Assembly: GCA_963573385.1 (NCBI GenBank)
Contig: CAUYLG010021528.1
Span: forward strand, 1 to 64,000
DNA length: 64,000 nucleotides
From: Cacajao melanocephalus
Taxonomy: Eukaryota > Chordata > Mammalia > Primates > Pitheciidae
Direction of reading: 5' to 3'
Below, one piece after another: positions 1-16,400 of the stretch. The translations under genes and the position numbers were made by a program. Each line of letters starts with the position of its first letter. Position 1 is the stretch's first letter. The notes under the pieces are model-generated. The model was not told the origin of the DNA. It searched no databases and worked only from the letters and a program-made list of their open reading frames with translations.

Positions 1-45
1 GCAGAATTTTAAAAACACTAATTTCACCATTTTATTTCAAAACTT

Positions 46-373
<328 letters not shown>

Positions 374-655
374 GAGTTTGAATTTATTAAGGCATGACCT
401 ATCTTAAGTTAAACAGTAATAGCATCCCAAAAATGAGGTTGCAACAACTAGACCTGTTTTTGTACACTAAGTGTTTATTCTTGGGATTAAATTTGTTAGA
501 AAAACTGAATTTAAAAAATCAGAATTATAGTTCCTATCTTAATTTCTTCTGCCATGATAGCATTGTTATTGTTCTGTTCCTTAAAAAGAAAAGAACTAGG
601 ATTTCTGGTTCTAGACAAAATAAAATAGAAACATTTCTCCTTATTCCTCCAAGTA

Positions 656-833
656 AGGCTGAGCATCCCTAATAAGAAAATCCAAAATGCTCCAAAATCC
701 AAAACTTTTTGAGCATTGACATGACACTCAAAGGAAATGCTCATTGGATAAGGCAAATATTCCAAAATCCAAAAAATCTGCAATCCGAAACACTTCTAGT
801 CCCAATCTTTTCAGATAAGGAATACTCAACCTG
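656..833. repeat. Small TIR DNA transposon remnant
   Basis: The ends are inverted repeats of each other: GGCTGAGCATCCCTAAT on the left and AATACTCAACCTG on the right. It is a shortened relative of the full element at 32,528-32,862. A TA dinucleotide precedes it. Confidence 0.7.
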
Positions 834-869
834 CATAGATAAAACCCTTGGGTATTATAAATAAACATA

Positions 870-2160
870 AGAAAATTTAGGAAGATGAAGGTGGCAGACC
901 AACGAGATCCCCAGACTTGAGGAATGACATGGCGGCAAGTTCTTTAGTTTTTCATTTGTATTCTACATATCCCAAACTGGATACTGGAGAATTCCATGAC
1001 CCAGGAACACCAATGAGTACCAAATTTACTTTGCCTTGCCAAAGGACTAGGAAGGGACAGTCTGGCTAGACAGAGACATTAATGATAATAACCACCATAT
1101 TCCAGGCAAACAACATGGGAAAACCACACTATCTCACCACTCCCATTAACAAAGACCTGGTGGATAAGCTAGTCACATTCTTGCCTGGTGGTGACAAGGT
1201 ACACCTCATCCTTCCTACTGGAGTAGTGTGAGAAGAGGCCAAGTATGGAGCTTAGACTCTTACCATTACCTATTACTAAGAAGGTGCCTCTCTCTGACTG
1301 CCCCTCTTCCCCCTACTCCCACTGTGGTATCAGCGGAAGCAACATGTGGGGCCTGGACATTCGCCTCCACCATAACAAGGTTAATAAGGCACTCTTCCTG
1401 GCCTCTGCAGAGATTGTATCAGAAGAGACCAAGTAGGGAATCTGTACTTTGAGTACTACCCAGTGGTAACAAGGTGCCCCTCTTCAGTCATTCCCCACAG
1501 TGTTAGTAGAGGCTAAGCAGATAGCCTGAACTTTCATCACCACCTGGCAATAATGAGGTGCTCCTCTCCATTCCTTCCAGCACAGTATCAATGGAGGCCA
1601 CGTGGGGAGCACGGACTTCCACTTCCCCTTGGCAGTATCAGGGCATCCTTTCCTTCTAGGGGTATCAATGGAAGTTGAATGGGGTGCCTGGAATTCACCC
1701 TCCACCTAGTGGTAAAGTGGCAATGTCGTCCTTCCCCTGCTGGTGTAGTGTCAGTGAAGCCCGCTAACTGCCTAAGATTCAAATAAGACTGAGAGTCTTA
1801 TAATCTCCAAAATGTCCAGCATATAACTAAAAATCACTCATCATACCAAGAACCAGGAAAACCACAACTTGATTAAGAAAAGGAAATCAACAGATTATAA
1901 CACTGAGGTGACAAAGATATTAGAATTATATGACAAGGATTTTACAGCAGCCATCACAGAAATGCTTCAACAAGCGATTACTAACACAGTGGGAAAAGTA
2001 TAGAAAGCTTCAGCAAAGAAATAGAAAATATAAAGAAGAACTGAATGGAAATTTTAGAACTGAAAAATACAATGTGTAAAATAAAAAGCTAACTCACTGG
2101 GTGCAATAGCAGAATGGAGGTAAGAATCAGAAAACTTGAAAATCAAATAGCAAATACTAA
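870..2160 (+). repeat. Old L1 5' region with degenerate tandem repeats
   Basis: From about 1130 to 1760 a unit of roughly 60-90 nt recurs in diverged form: a (G)TGG-TAA-AAGGTGCC phrase, pyrimidine block, then AG(A/T)GGCCAAGTA/GGG. Following text (CATCACAGAAATGCTTCAAC) is typical of the L1 5' end and ORF1 area. The family is L1M-like by my reading. Confidence 0.55.
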
Positions 2161-2189
2161 ATCTAAATTATAAAGAGAAAATAATCAGT

Positions 2190-3516
<1,327 letters not shown>

Positions 3517-3537
3517 GAAAAGGAGGGATTATCCTAC

Positions 3538-3716
3538 CTGAGCTGATGCAGCTCATGCTGCCAGGAGAGGTTTTCCTGCCTGAGCTCTTCTTGAATAATC
3601 TGAAATGTTTTTGTCTTATCTTGATACTCCTGAAGTTGAGCCTTCAGTGGATGTAACTCAGTGATCTCTTGATTAATCTGTAAGTATTGCTGCTGCAGAT
3701 TCTTCAGTTCCTTCAG
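3538..3716 (-). CDS. GOLGB1: GOLGB1 coding exon 14, residues 2902-2960
   Basis: This 179-nt exon with acceptor TTAAAG and donor CAG|GTAGGA encodes LKELKNLQQQYLQINQEITE, then LHPLKAQLQEYQDKTKTFQI, then IQEELRQENLSWQHELHQL and two bases of an Arg codon. It is the last coding exon before the left edge. The protein must go on for roughly 300 more residues, ending in the C-terminal transmembrane anchor, in exons left of position 1. A reader of the window alone would see a protein without its anchor. Confidence 0.95.
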
Positions 3717-4152
3717 CTTTAACCAAAGGGAAAATAAAAAGATTATCTGTCACATCTCATTCATCTAACTATAAGTCATTGGTAGCTCCCTACTAAGTCA
3801 GTCAGACAACATGCAACCAGTACCAAACAGTCCACTGACGACATACTACTGCAGCATAACTCTCTAAAGTGGTGAAACACATGCAGCTAGACTGGTGAAA
3901 ATCACCCATGGATCTGCCATCAAGGCTGCAGGGTCTGACTGACTATTCCTGTAACTTCTACTCCTTCCCCTAGCTCCAAAGGTTCTAAGTTCACTTTAGG
4001 GCTACAGTTCTGGCATGGGGTAGACTGAAGAGACCTACAGCTTCACCGTGAGTGGGCACATCCTAAAACAATAATAGTTCTGTGCCCTAGTTAGAGTTCT
4101 AAACTTTCCTACATGACTATCAGTCTTAACCATAGCTTAGCCGATACTGATT

Positions 4153-4345
4153 ATAAAGAAGGCAGTGCTGCTCAGTGGTTAAGGACACTTAGGCTCTGGA
4201 GTTAGATATCCTACTACTTCTTGGACATGAGACCCAACACATGTTCCTCATACCCTCTAAGTCTTAATTTTCCTCATCTATCAAATGAAGATAATTATAG
4301 TACCTTTTTCATAAGAATGTGAGAAATCAATGAGAAAATTAATGC
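4153..4345 (+). repeat. MIR
   Basis: It shows the MIR order: GTGGTTAAGGACAC, GGCTCTGGAGTTAGA, then TTTTCCTCATCTATCAAATG and a following AATTATAGTACC. Confidence 0.8.
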
Positions 4346-4835
4346 ACTTCACACATAAAGTTAGTGATGACAGACTTGCCTTTAATTAGTAAAACTGCCT
4401 ACCTACATTTCAGATATATTTTTAAGCTCTTTATCTCCAATACTTATTAAAAGCTTAGTGAGTAAGAAATAATGTCAGGACATCTGGGCAAAGTTGGGGG
4501 TCTTGTTCACACACCTCTTTCACCCACTTAGAAACATCACTAAAGCTAAAATAATAGCAATTTTAAAAGCACAAAACACGAGAACAGGAAAAATAGAGGA
4601 ATCAGCAGTAATAAAATTAATTTTGGAAGCTCAAAAGCAGATGAATAAGTGGTAACTGACTTAACAGATCTGAGAAAGCAGACTCTAAAGCTGGCAATAA
4701 GAAAATCCAAGAACCAGTAGCACTTACTCTGCAGAATCTTCAAAAGGCTCAGGAATTAACAATATTAGGTACCTCTGGAAAGGTGGTAATGGGGGTGGGA
4801 GGGAGGTGATAGCTGAGATAAGGAGGTCTAGATGA

Positions 4836-5051
<216 letters not shown>

Positions 5052-5439
5052 TAGCTCTACACTTTTTGTTTCCCCAACAGACAATTAGTTTTATTCTCTG
5101 GAGAGGTAAAAGAAGTGTCTGTGCACTATGGCACATGAGGCATGGTTGCAAGTAAGGGTATTGTTCCAAACAGAGTGAATGCATGCTTCCTGAGTGCTTA
5201 AAACCTTTCCCCTACTGAGCTTGAAGAGTGCTGGCAAAAGGCCTTTCCCCTCCACAAAAGAAATGAGAAGTCTTCTCTTGAAAATTGGACCAGCTCAAGA
5301 GGAACTAAAGATACTGAGACAAGGGCTACCAACAAGCTCAAAAAGGACATCATGCAATGAAACTCAGTTGGTAAGTCCCACTCACTTTGGAATGAAATGA
5401 ATGCAATGCAATGAAACTCTGGGTAAGTCACTTTTAGAC

Positions 5440-6789
5440 CCTCTCCTTAAACATGAAGAGTACATCAAGAATTAACCTTCACGTGAAGAAAGGCTAATAT
5501 TAAGGAAGGGAAGAAAACCAACTGGAGAAGATAATTTAGAAGAGATTAGCAATGGGGAAAATGTAATGCATTCAAAGATTTAAGAGGTAATATTGTAAAT
5601 AAGAAATATTATAGCATAAATTAAAAATTATAAAGAAAAACTCATTATAAGAAAATGTCAAAAAACAAAACTACCACCATTAGCCTTAGAAGGAGAAGTT
5701 AAGAAAATCTATCTATGAGACAAAAAAAATTCCTTAGAAATTAAGAATACAATGGTAAAAATGAAAAAAATTTTGGAATCAAAAGACAAAAGTGAGAAAA
5801 TCTTCCAGAAATACAGCAAAAAAGAAGAGAAAAGGTAAGAAAATTAGAGAAGCAATCCAGAAGGTCCTACATCTAAATAACAAAAATTTCAGAAATAAGA
5901 CAACAGAGAAAAAAGAATAGAGGAAAATGGTAAAAAAAATAATTCAATGGAATTTCCAAAAAGCTGCTAGTATGATTTCTTAGATTCAAAGGACTAGTTA
6001 GCATAATGAAGAAAAAAAGACCTATACCAAATTATACTATCAAAAAACTTCAGAATGGGGAGAAAGGGAGGGAAAAGTAGGGTGAGGGGAAGGGAAGTGA
6101 GAAACAGATCACATACAAAGGATCAGGAATCAGAACAGCTTCAGACTTGTGAACCACATATAAGCTAAAAAGCAATAAACCAATGTCTTCAAAATTTTGA
6201 AGGGAAATTATTTTCAGCCTAGAATTCTATATACAGCAAAACTATCAATCACGTATGAGAGATAAAAAGACATTTTCAATAAATTTACCTTCCATGTATC
6301 ATTTCTTAGGGAGCTACTGAATGATTTATTCCAAGAAAAAGATGGCACAAAACCAAGAGGAGGAATACATGGAATAGAAGAAATAGGAGATCTACTATAG
6401 GAGAAAGGTAAAGGGAAATATTCTAGGATAGAAAGAGTATCCTAGAAGTACAGGGCCACTGGTTGATCTTAGAGCAAATCAGGTACTCCAAGAGAATTTT
6501 CTCCATGAAGATGAAATTGATGGGAATAAACATCTTGAGAGGAGATGTGGACAACTGGCAGTAAATCTGGAGTTAAATTACACTAAGTGCAAAAAAAAAC
6601 TAAGTAACACCAGTAAGAAAAACTGTTGTTAATCTGGGAAAAACAGCAAGACTTAGAGGAAAATAAAGGTAACATGCCTCTAACGCTCTAGTAGCATTTG
6701 TAGTCATAAAAATGTAACTCTGAATTGATTTAACCAAAATTAAAATTAAATTACATCAAGAGAATGAGGAAGGAATTCTGTATTAAAAT
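5440..6789 (+). repeat. A-rich old L1-like sequence
   Basis: The text around 6190-6290 (CAGCCTAGAATTCTATATAC, ATCAATCACGTATGAGAG) is the kind found in old L1 5' regions. Borders are uncertain. Confidence 0.45.
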
Positions 6790-6801
6790 GTGCATACACT
6801 G

Positions 6802-7154
<353 letters not shown>

Positions 7155-8139
7155 TCAAGAGTTAATGCAACAAATGAATAACCAAAATGCAATGTAAGCA
7201 TGATATTTAGATACTGAGGAAATACTGAAATGGTTGAAAGCAAATTGCCTCAGGAGTAGAAGAAATGGGGTTGAGGTAGTGTTACTCTTAGGTTTTCCCA
7301 CCAAACATTGTAGAATTTAGTGATGAATTAAATATGTGCCATATCACTTTATTTTCAACTCAAACCCCCAAACATATTTTTGTTTTAATTTAAAGCAAAA
7401 ACATATCCACTCACTCTTCTAGTATCTAGAATAGGGTATCCTAGAATGGATCACAGAAAACTGTGTGCCTAGGACTGCATTTTAGCTCCTTGAAGTGGTA
7501 GTTTTAGTGAACTGGACATAATTCTTTTGCTATGCACTTACATCAAGGGATAGCAAAACAAAAACCCTAAAAAACACATTATTATATTTACTGTAGAGAA
7601 GTAATGAATGTTTCACAACTATATAGTGTTCTCTTTATGGGAATACAGAAGAAATTTCTTACAGGCCTCAATACTTAAAGAATATTCTTATCTTGAGTAG
7701 GTGATTTTTCTTTCTTCTTTTCTCCAAGAATATGAATACTGCAGTTCATGGACATGGTGTTCATTCCCTCTTTCTGATGGCTGATAGAAAGCTCAGAGCA
7801 AACTAGGGACCCCTCTTTCTAACAAACAAAGTACAGGATATGGTGATTTCTTGGGACACTAACCTTACTCCTGGTTTAATATTTTTCTATCCTATCCTCA
7901 TTTTCTCTTCCTTCTCAGTCCCTTTTCTTTTATCTTGAAAAACTGTTTATATCTTTATATGCTATGCCAAGTCATTTTCAGAATGAGGAGAGTATAGATA
8001 AACAAATACAGGCACCCCTAGAGACACGCCATCTGCTTAGTCAATCCTATGCTAAAGATGTACGAACAAGTGTAAGACATGACACTTACCAGGAGTTTGC
8101 AATATAATTGGGGAAATAAAAAATAGTGTATAGAAATTA

Positions 8140-8178
8140 ACACACACACGCGCGCGCGCACACACACACACACACACC
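8140..8178. repeat. (CA)n with (CG)n core microsatellite
   Basis: A run of CA dinucleotides changes to CG five times and returns to CA. Alternating purine-pyrimidine of this kind can form Z-DNA. Confidence 0.95.
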
Positions 8179-8558
8179 CCAAGGCAATATGGGACAAATG
8201 GTAAGAAAAGTACTAGGGAAGTACAAAGGCAAAAGACAATCAGGCAATCATGAAATATAAGCAGAGGATCCAAGTTCTGGAAAGACCTTTTTAAATAGTG
8301 GGAAATATTTACCCAAAAAAGGAAAGCAATTGGGAGAACGTTTTGGCTGAGGATGATAATATGGGTAAGTAGGAAGCACCAGGTATGATTATTGCATACT
8401 GAGTAGATTAGTTTGGCTTGAATGAAGGGTATGAGTATGGAGCAGTAAAACGGAATGCTGAAAAGGTATGGATTTAACATATTCATAGCATGATGAAGAA
8501 AAAAACATCTATACCAAATTATGCTATCAAAAAATTTCAGAATGGGGGAACCAGGCCT

Positions 8559-8858
<300 letters not shown>

Positions 8859-9902
8859 CTACAGGATCTTAAATGCCAAACTAAGGGGGGTCTGAATACT
8901 AAATCGATTCTAGAGATAGTACAACTTTTAAATATTTTTAAGTAGTGCAGTAATAGAGTTTCAGAAAGACTTATTCAGCAATGGTCTGAAAATACTGAAG
9001 AGATGATAACCTGGAAGCAACATTACTACAAGAGTTTAAGGGTAAAGTGTTAGAGCTTATCTTAGGATGTTGAAAATGGAAAAGAAAAACATATGAGGCA
9101 CATTGTGAATAAAGGAGTGATACATCTTGATGGTTAAATAAAATAAAATCACAGTTATGAGCCTTTGAGAACATAAGAATATGACTGTGAATTACAGAAA
9201 CACAAAAATAAAAAGGTTGGCTTGGCTGTAACTATCTAGCAGTCAAAACTGTGCAACGTTTAGTGCCTAGTGTTTACAACAGACAAGAATAACAAAGCAA
9301 TTCACTGAATTAAACATAATTAGTTAATTCAGAATCTATCCTAACAGCTCCACGAAAATGATTTTTACTTAGAAAACAATTAATACTAGCATATCATAAA
9401 TTACAGCTTTGAGGCACATACTGTCCTGATGAATAGAACCTGTTGCATTTATGTTCTGAAAGACAGGCAAAAGGCCCAGCTCCCAGGGCAAAGTCAGCTG
9501 AACTCAAATTATTTAAAAAATATAAACAAGTATGCATATGTTGGAAGTCAAAACCATAACTGAACAGAGAGGGGCTTTGTTCAGATTACAAAAGGGGAAA
9601 GACTGTCTATAAATACAGGATATTAAGTGAAATAGGAATGAACACAATTATCTATTTAAAAAAGGAAAAACTAACTCTACAGTTAGGGGAAATAATCTTT
9701 TCACTAGGGCTAATCTTAAAAATTAGAATTTTCAGATTCTGGGCATGAGTCACATTTTAAAATGGAAAACCTAGCCTTTCAAAACTCCATTTATTTCCTA
9801 TGTGGCCTATTTTCCTACAAATGCAAAGCCTTGATAGAGTTAAGAGACTATCATGAAAGTGAAGACATAACATTATAAAGTAGACTCCCCTAACAAGTCA
9901 AG

Positions 9903-9975
9903 AGTGTGGCTCATGCCTGTAATCCCAGCTGCTTGGGAGGCTGAGGCAGGAGGATTGCTTAAGCCCAGGAGTTCA
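9903..9975 (+). repeat. Alu fragment
   Basis: About 70 nt with GGCTCATGCCTGTAATCCCA and GAGGCTGAGGCAGGAGGATT; the rest of the element is missing. Confidence 0.85.
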
Positions 9976-10716
9976 GTAGAATCTCTTGACAACCTGGCTC
10001 AGCTCATACAGTTCCAGTTTTTGCCCCTGAATCTTGGGAGACCTGGATTAAACTCCTGGCTCGTACTAAAAGCAGTCAAATTTCAGCATTAAAAGCCTCT
10101 TCAGCTTTTTCTCCCATTGGAAATGCTGAGTATTAAAAGTAAGTGGGTAAATGGGTCAGCTTGCAAATAAAACTTTACTAAAAAGTCATTTAAACTTATT
10201 TAAAGAAATTATTTTTACATTTAACTTTATTTTTGACAAATTAGGGTTGAGTTACCCATGAGATGAACCAAGTCCTCTCTGCTCCAAATTCTACCAGATA
10301 ATCTATTGCTAAACTGTAAGCAAGGCACTAAATGATCCTTAAACTTTCACTGTAAAAAGGCACTAAGTGATCCTTATGCTTTCTTTCAGTTAAGCTATGA
10401 CAATTCTGGAAACACATGTGTCTTTGTGTATATAAAATATGTAAAACAGCCCTCCACCTCTTAGTCCTTTTATAACCAATGGAGAGTTTTGTGCCAAGGA
10501 AATTTCTGATTTTTTCTCTAATGGTATTGGCAGATTTAGCAATTTAAATCATGTTTCTGTGTTTCTCTAAGACCAAACAGAACCTGTGGGATATATTTAA
10601 AAAAGGAAAATGAATGCCCAGATAATATGTATAAGAATGCATTTATCCTTTTCTATAAAAATAAAGGTTCAGAAACTCTTATTAAACAGATCAGAAACAA
10701 AGAACTAGCTACTCAC

Positions 10717-12631
10717 TAGTCTGTCTCTGTCATTTTGGAGTGAAGACATAGCTTTTTTTAAACTCTGTACTTCAGCTGAGCTGGTGGTAGGCTGAGCTGC
10801 AGTCCTCTGCTTCCCTTCCTCTAACTTTCGAAATTTCTCCAGCTCATTCCACAGGTGATCTCTCTCATTTTGTAGACTGGCCATAGCCTTGGAAAAAGAC
10901 TGCACTTGGTTATAAGAATCTTCTAGTTGTGAAGACAAGTGAAGCAGTTGCTCATCTTTGGATAGGAGCTGTTGATTAAGTTTCTCAAAGTGAGACAAGC
11001 TGTTCTCCTCAGTGGAGTTCATTGAAAAGGTGGCTTTAGAAAGATGAGCATCTCTCTCTCTGTTTAAGAGGTCCTGTTGTTCTCTCAGCTGTGCCAATTC
11101 CTTCAGACTGGCATCATATTTCCTTTTCAGTTCATCAAGTTCCTCATTGGCATGATCTCTACTATTTTGCAAGGAACTCATAGACCTTCCAAAAGACTGA
11201 ATTTGTGCTGTGAGATCTTTATTTTCTTTGGTGACCATGAGTAATTTCTGTTCCATCTCCACCAGATCTCTTGCTAGCTCTGCCACTCTCTCTTCTGCTG
11301 TTTCAGTTTCATTTCTCATTATCCCTGCATCATGATGAAGATGCTTTAATTCTTTCTTCAGTTTATCTTCAATTTCACCTACCTTCTTGGCAGCTTCCCT
11401 ATGGACACAAACCAATTCCTCTTCCAGTTCTGTAATTCTCTTTTGAGAGGAGGAAAGCACAGCACTTAACTTCTGTAACTCTTCTTCCTTTACTTTTAAC
11501 TGGGCATGATAGATTCCTACAGCACCTTCTTCTTGCAAGGCTGTTACTTGTCTCTTTAGCTGGGATATAGATACTTTCAAACTTTCAATCTCTTTAGATA
11601 AATCTCGTTTCTCCTCTTGTAGGGCATTAGAAGACCTCTGCAGATCCTCATTTGCTTCCTCAGACTCCTGCAGCTTTTCTTCTAATTTAGCATATTTATT
11701 TTGCAGCTCCTTATTTTGTTGAAGTTGAGCTTCAAGAAGCTGCTTTTGCTGACTGTCCTTTATTGATATCACTTGGTTCAGGTCTTCTCTATATTGGATC
11801 AGTTCTGCATCTAGCTTGGCATTCTCAGAGTTGAGATCATCCATATGACTTCTCAAGCCTCGTATTTCTTCCTTAAGCTTGTTATTCTCAGCAGCAGCCT
11901 CTTGGATTAGTTGGTCTTTTTCCAGGATTACAGAGAGATGTCGCTCTTCCAGCTGTTGATAGTCACCCACTATGCGGTCTCGATCATTTTGGAGAGAAGA
12001 CATGGATTTAACGAAGGAATCCAACTGTGCCTTTTGCTGAATGTTTTCCTTTTTGATGTTTTTCAGTGTTTCCATAAGCTGATTGGTTTTGTCAACAGCC
12101 TTTTTGTTCTCCTCTTCTAAAACAATATTCTCCTCTTCCTCCTGGGACAGTAGGTTTTCCAGCTCTTTAATTTCTTTATCATGTTGCTGTTGCAGTTCAG
12201 CAATAGCTACTTGGATTGCCTCTTCCTTGCCAGAAAGCAGGCTTATAATCTTTTGCTCTTTCATATTTATTTCTTCATGCAGCTTACTGGTCAGTTCTCT
12301 GGAGGCCTGAAGATCAGTCTCCAGTTGTTCATAAATGAACTTAGAATTTTGGATATCAGCCTCTTGCTGCCTTATGATCCCTTCCAAGTTTTCTTTCTGT
12401 TCCTTACATTTTTCCAAAGAGTTACTTAAGTCAGTCAACTGGTCTTTGAGAATCTTAAATTCTGATTCCAACTTAGCTAATTCATTCTGAGAATTGTGGT
12501 ATAGGTGGCGTGTCTCTTCTAGCTGAGACAAAAGTTCCTTGTTTTCCCTCTGTAGAGTATCACAGACCTTCTGCTGAAGCTGGACCTCTGTCTGGGCCTT
12601 GGACTCCCAAATATGCCTGTCATGTTCAAGC
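10717..12631 (-). CDS. GOLGB1: GOLGB1 coding exon 13, residues 2263-2901
   Basis: This 1,915-nt exon begins in phase 2 (G completes an Arg codon) after GTTTCAG and ends in phase 0 at CTA|GTGAGT. It continues the coiled-coil rod from LEHDRHIWESKAQTEVQLQQ. Four further SMSSLQ-type blocks (SMSSLQNDRDR and variants) lie near residues 2473, 2747, 2846 and 2891. The last ends exactly at the exon border, so the DRDRL motif is followed by LKELKNLQ from exon 14. All is open frame and matches giantin. Confidence 0.97.
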
Positions 12632-13490
12632 CTGAAACAGAGAGAAGGTCATTAGTTATAGATTTCAAGAAAAAACTATGTTTCCCAAAGAACAAATACT
12701 ATAACATATACCCAATAGATTTACAAATGAATTAACATGTATAACAGAAGATGTTAAATGTTTTTCTGAAGAGGTATTAATTCTATGTACCTACATGTTT
12801 GTCTACTGAATGCTATGTATTAAAGGTATATCACAACTAAGGGTTCATATATTTAAGTCATAAACTCCAAAATGTGTTGTTTATTTTAGTGACATGGTTG
12901 TGGACACTCTGAAAAGTAACATTTTCTCCTATTTTATTCTACTTTGCTCCAGACAAGCTAATGTCTGGCCTCTCATGGGATAATCTTGATAAGAGACAGT
13001 GAGGAAATCTATTTTAGAACAGAAGGGTCCTGATAGAAGTAAGGAATACAGAGGATGAGAGACATTGCTAGTTCTAGAGCTTAGAAAGTGATATAAAATT
13101 GAAATTTGAGAAAAAATAACTCCAAGAGGCATATGCAATATGAATTAATGTGGACTACAGGAAGGAGAAAAGATGAGACTATCTAGGACACCAAGGCAAT
13201 AATTTGAGAGTACTGTGGTTAAAATCCAGGCAAGAGTAGTTGAAATGGGAGTAAAAAGAAATACAGCAATCTCTCAACAGAAAGATGAGAAGATGTGAAC
13301 TTTTCATGTTCATGCAGTTGTAGCAGGATTGTTATTTGCCAAAAAAAAAAGAGTCAGAAGTGAGAGAGAATATATCTTCCATGGGAATTCATGCCAAAAT
13401 TAGTACCATTGTCTTAAAGGAAACAGAAATAGTTTAGAGACTTTCTTTGCTTCCAATTACCTCTGCAGAAAAGATTCATTACTCATTTAC
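12632..13490 (-). other. GOLGB1 intron 12 (859 nt)
   Basis: This short intron lies between the two giant exons. I see no gene and no recognisable Alu or L1; it is AT-rich unique-looking sequence with a run of ten A near 13,341. Confidence 0.8.
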
Positions 13491-16400
13491 CTGGAAATGT
13501 TAATCTTTAATTCCTCCATATGGATGGACATCTGTCTAAGTTGATCCTTTAGAACACTGCAATTCTCTTCTTTGAGTCTAATTTCTTCTTCTTTGGTTTG
13601 AATCGCATCACTGAACTTCCTCTCCCATTTCTTAGCTTCATCTATCACCCTGTCGCGATCATCCTGGAGGGAAGACATGCTCTTAGTAAAGGCTGCAAGC
13701 TGGGCCACAGTACTGTCCAAGTTTTCCTGAAGTTGCTGAACTTCTTTGTCTTTCTTGTTCAAAGTAACCTGAATCTCTCCAATTGTCTCTTCCAAGTGGA
13801 CTTTTTCTCTGTGCAAAGCATCCAGTTTCTCTTGCATATTCTTCTTCTCTTTCAGGTGCTTCTCTTCTGCCTGTTCCAGTCTTCGCTCAAGATCTTCATC
13901 CTTTTGTTTCATTTGGCTTTTAACTGATTCTTTATTTGACTGAAGTTCCTTTTTCAACTTGAGATTGTCTGCTAGGACCCTTGCTGCTTCACTTTGAGTG
14001 TCATCTAGCAGAACTTTGAAGCTAGCTAATTCTGCTTCTGCCTTTTTGCGGTATTCAACTGCTTGAGCCAGATTTTCTTTGGTTATTTCCAAATCTTTTT
14101 GGGATTCAGACTGAACAAATTCTAGGGCTTTAACAGTCCTCTCCAGAGCACTAATTTTCTCTTGATACCTGATGCAGTCCTTCTGCAGCTGCTTTACTTC
14201 TTGTTGTTTTTCTTTTAACAGTTCCTGAAGTTCCTTTGCATGACTTTTATTACCAGGTTCTTTCTGAGCACCTTGTATTTTCTCCAAATATTCCTTTCGT
14301 ATTTCTGATTCCACCTTAGTTTTTTCCTTGACTAACTGCTGCTTTTCTTCTTCCAATTCACTCACACACCTTTTAAGGTTCTTCATTTCAGATTCTAGTA
14401 ACTCATTTTTTATTTGGGCATCTGTAACATCCTGACAATAATTCCCAATGCTTCCATTAAGTTCTGCTAATTGATTCATAAGCCTCTCTTCCAAATCATC
14501 TTTCTCTTCTTCTGCTGTCTCCTTTAGCTTGGTAACTCTGGAGAGTTCTTCTTGGATTTGCTGATTTAACAGGTTCATTTTGGTTACTTCTTCCTGAAGC
14601 ATTTTTACTTCACCATCCTTCGTTGATATCTGACTGAGTAAGGCATTTCTCTCATTTTCTAAAGTCTCGCTAAATGCCTTGTTTTTCTGCTTCTCCTCCT
14701 CTAATCCAACAATTCTTTCTTTGAGCTGATCAATCTGCTGTAGGTAGTTATTAATTTCATCATGTGAACTGAGATTCTCACTTACATCAGGGTTGGCACT
14801 GTTCTCTGATGGAACTGATTCTGAATATGCAGGCCTTGTGCTCACACTCAGAGAGTCTTGCTCTTCAGTCTCACCTGGTATAGACTGTGTTGGCTCTTCA
14901 GTGACATTCATTTGGTTATCATGTTTCTCAGTGGCCTCTAGGTTAGCTTGTTTAGATACATTACCTTCTATCTGATGCTTTAAATCTTGAACCTCTTCAC
15001 TTAGGGACTCCTTCTCAGACATTAAAGACTGAAACTTCTTAGAAAGGGTTTCATACTCCAATTTGACCCTTTCAAGTTCTTCTTTCATGCTGGAATTGGA
15101 AGAAACAAGTGTTTCCATACACTCTTTAGCTGTACCTCCTGCAGGGTGCACCTCTGCTCTAAGCCGGTCATTCTCTTCTTCCAGCTCTAGGATTTTCTGC
15201 TGTTTAGATTTAGCAAACTTTCTCATCTTTTCCTTCATTTCTTCCATTTCTTGCTCAGCTTCCTGCAACTGCTTTTCTGTCTCCTTCTTGTTTGCCTCTG
15301 TGCTTCTTAACTTGCCATACAGTTCTTGCTTCTCTTGCCTCACAGCTTCCACCACATGCTGAATCCTTTCTGCTTCATTACTAACATTCTCATAGGACTG
15401 CAGAAGAATTTCATACTCTTTTTGTAGCTCCTTGTGTTTCTCTTGCCACTCAGTACTTTCTGCAATCTTAGAAGATTTCAAAGATTCAATTTCCTTCACT
15501 AACTTTTCCTTGTCTTCAGTAAGACCCTCTAGAGCTAGTTTTAGACTTTCACAAGAGCCACTGAGACTCTGATTTTCCAATAAAGACCTGTCCATTTCTG
15601 TAATAAGTTTGTCTCTTTCTTCCTGAAGAAGAGCTAACCTTCCTAAGAATGTATCTTTTTCTTTATTTTGAGCAGAAATTTGGCTTTCCACATCTGCCAG
15701 AGACTTGGTGAGACGTTCAATGGTACCTCTGGCCAAAGACAATTCCTCTTGGAGACTTTTGTTTTCTTTTAGTGCTTCTTTTCGGGAAATAAGGGCAGCT
15801 TGCAGTTTCCTCTGTATTTGCTGCTTTGCTTTACTTTCTTCTCCAGTCTCTTCTGGTTTTTGCTTCATTTCACAAAGTTCCACCTGTAGCTGCTTTATCC
15901 TCTCATCATTCTCTTTGGCTTGCATTTCTAGCTGTGTATGCAGAGCCTTAATTAAATCTTCTTGTTCTATTATCTCTGTCCGTACTTTAGTGAGAGCTGC
16001 TTCTTTCTCACTAAGTTGTCCAGAAAGGTAGCTAACGTCTTCTTCCTTTTTGCTTATGAGTTTTCGCAGTTCATCTAGTTCAGGTTGCAATTCTCTTAGA
16101 TATTCTAGGCCAGCAATTTGTAGCTGGCTGCTTTCCAATTTCTGCTGCAGGCTTTCTGCACGGATTTCAGCTTCATGGGATGCTGTCTTTAGACTCTCGA
16201 TTTCTAAACCCTGTTTATTTATCTGCTCTTGTAACTGAAATACCTCTTCTGATTTTTTAGTAAGTTCACTTGTTGTAGAACTAACTTTCAATTCCAACTC
16301 TTCTTTCTCAGCTTCTATTTCCTTCAGCTGGGCCTTCATCTGGGTAACAGAAGTTCCGCCCTGCAGAGCACTTGCATCTTCAGAGCGAGCAGGCCAGTCT

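Noticed and set aside
1130..1760. A CRISPR array or a satellite
   Set aside because: The repeat units are strongly diverged and of uneven length, with no constant repeat and unique spacer pattern; they belong to an old L1 5' region in a primate genome.
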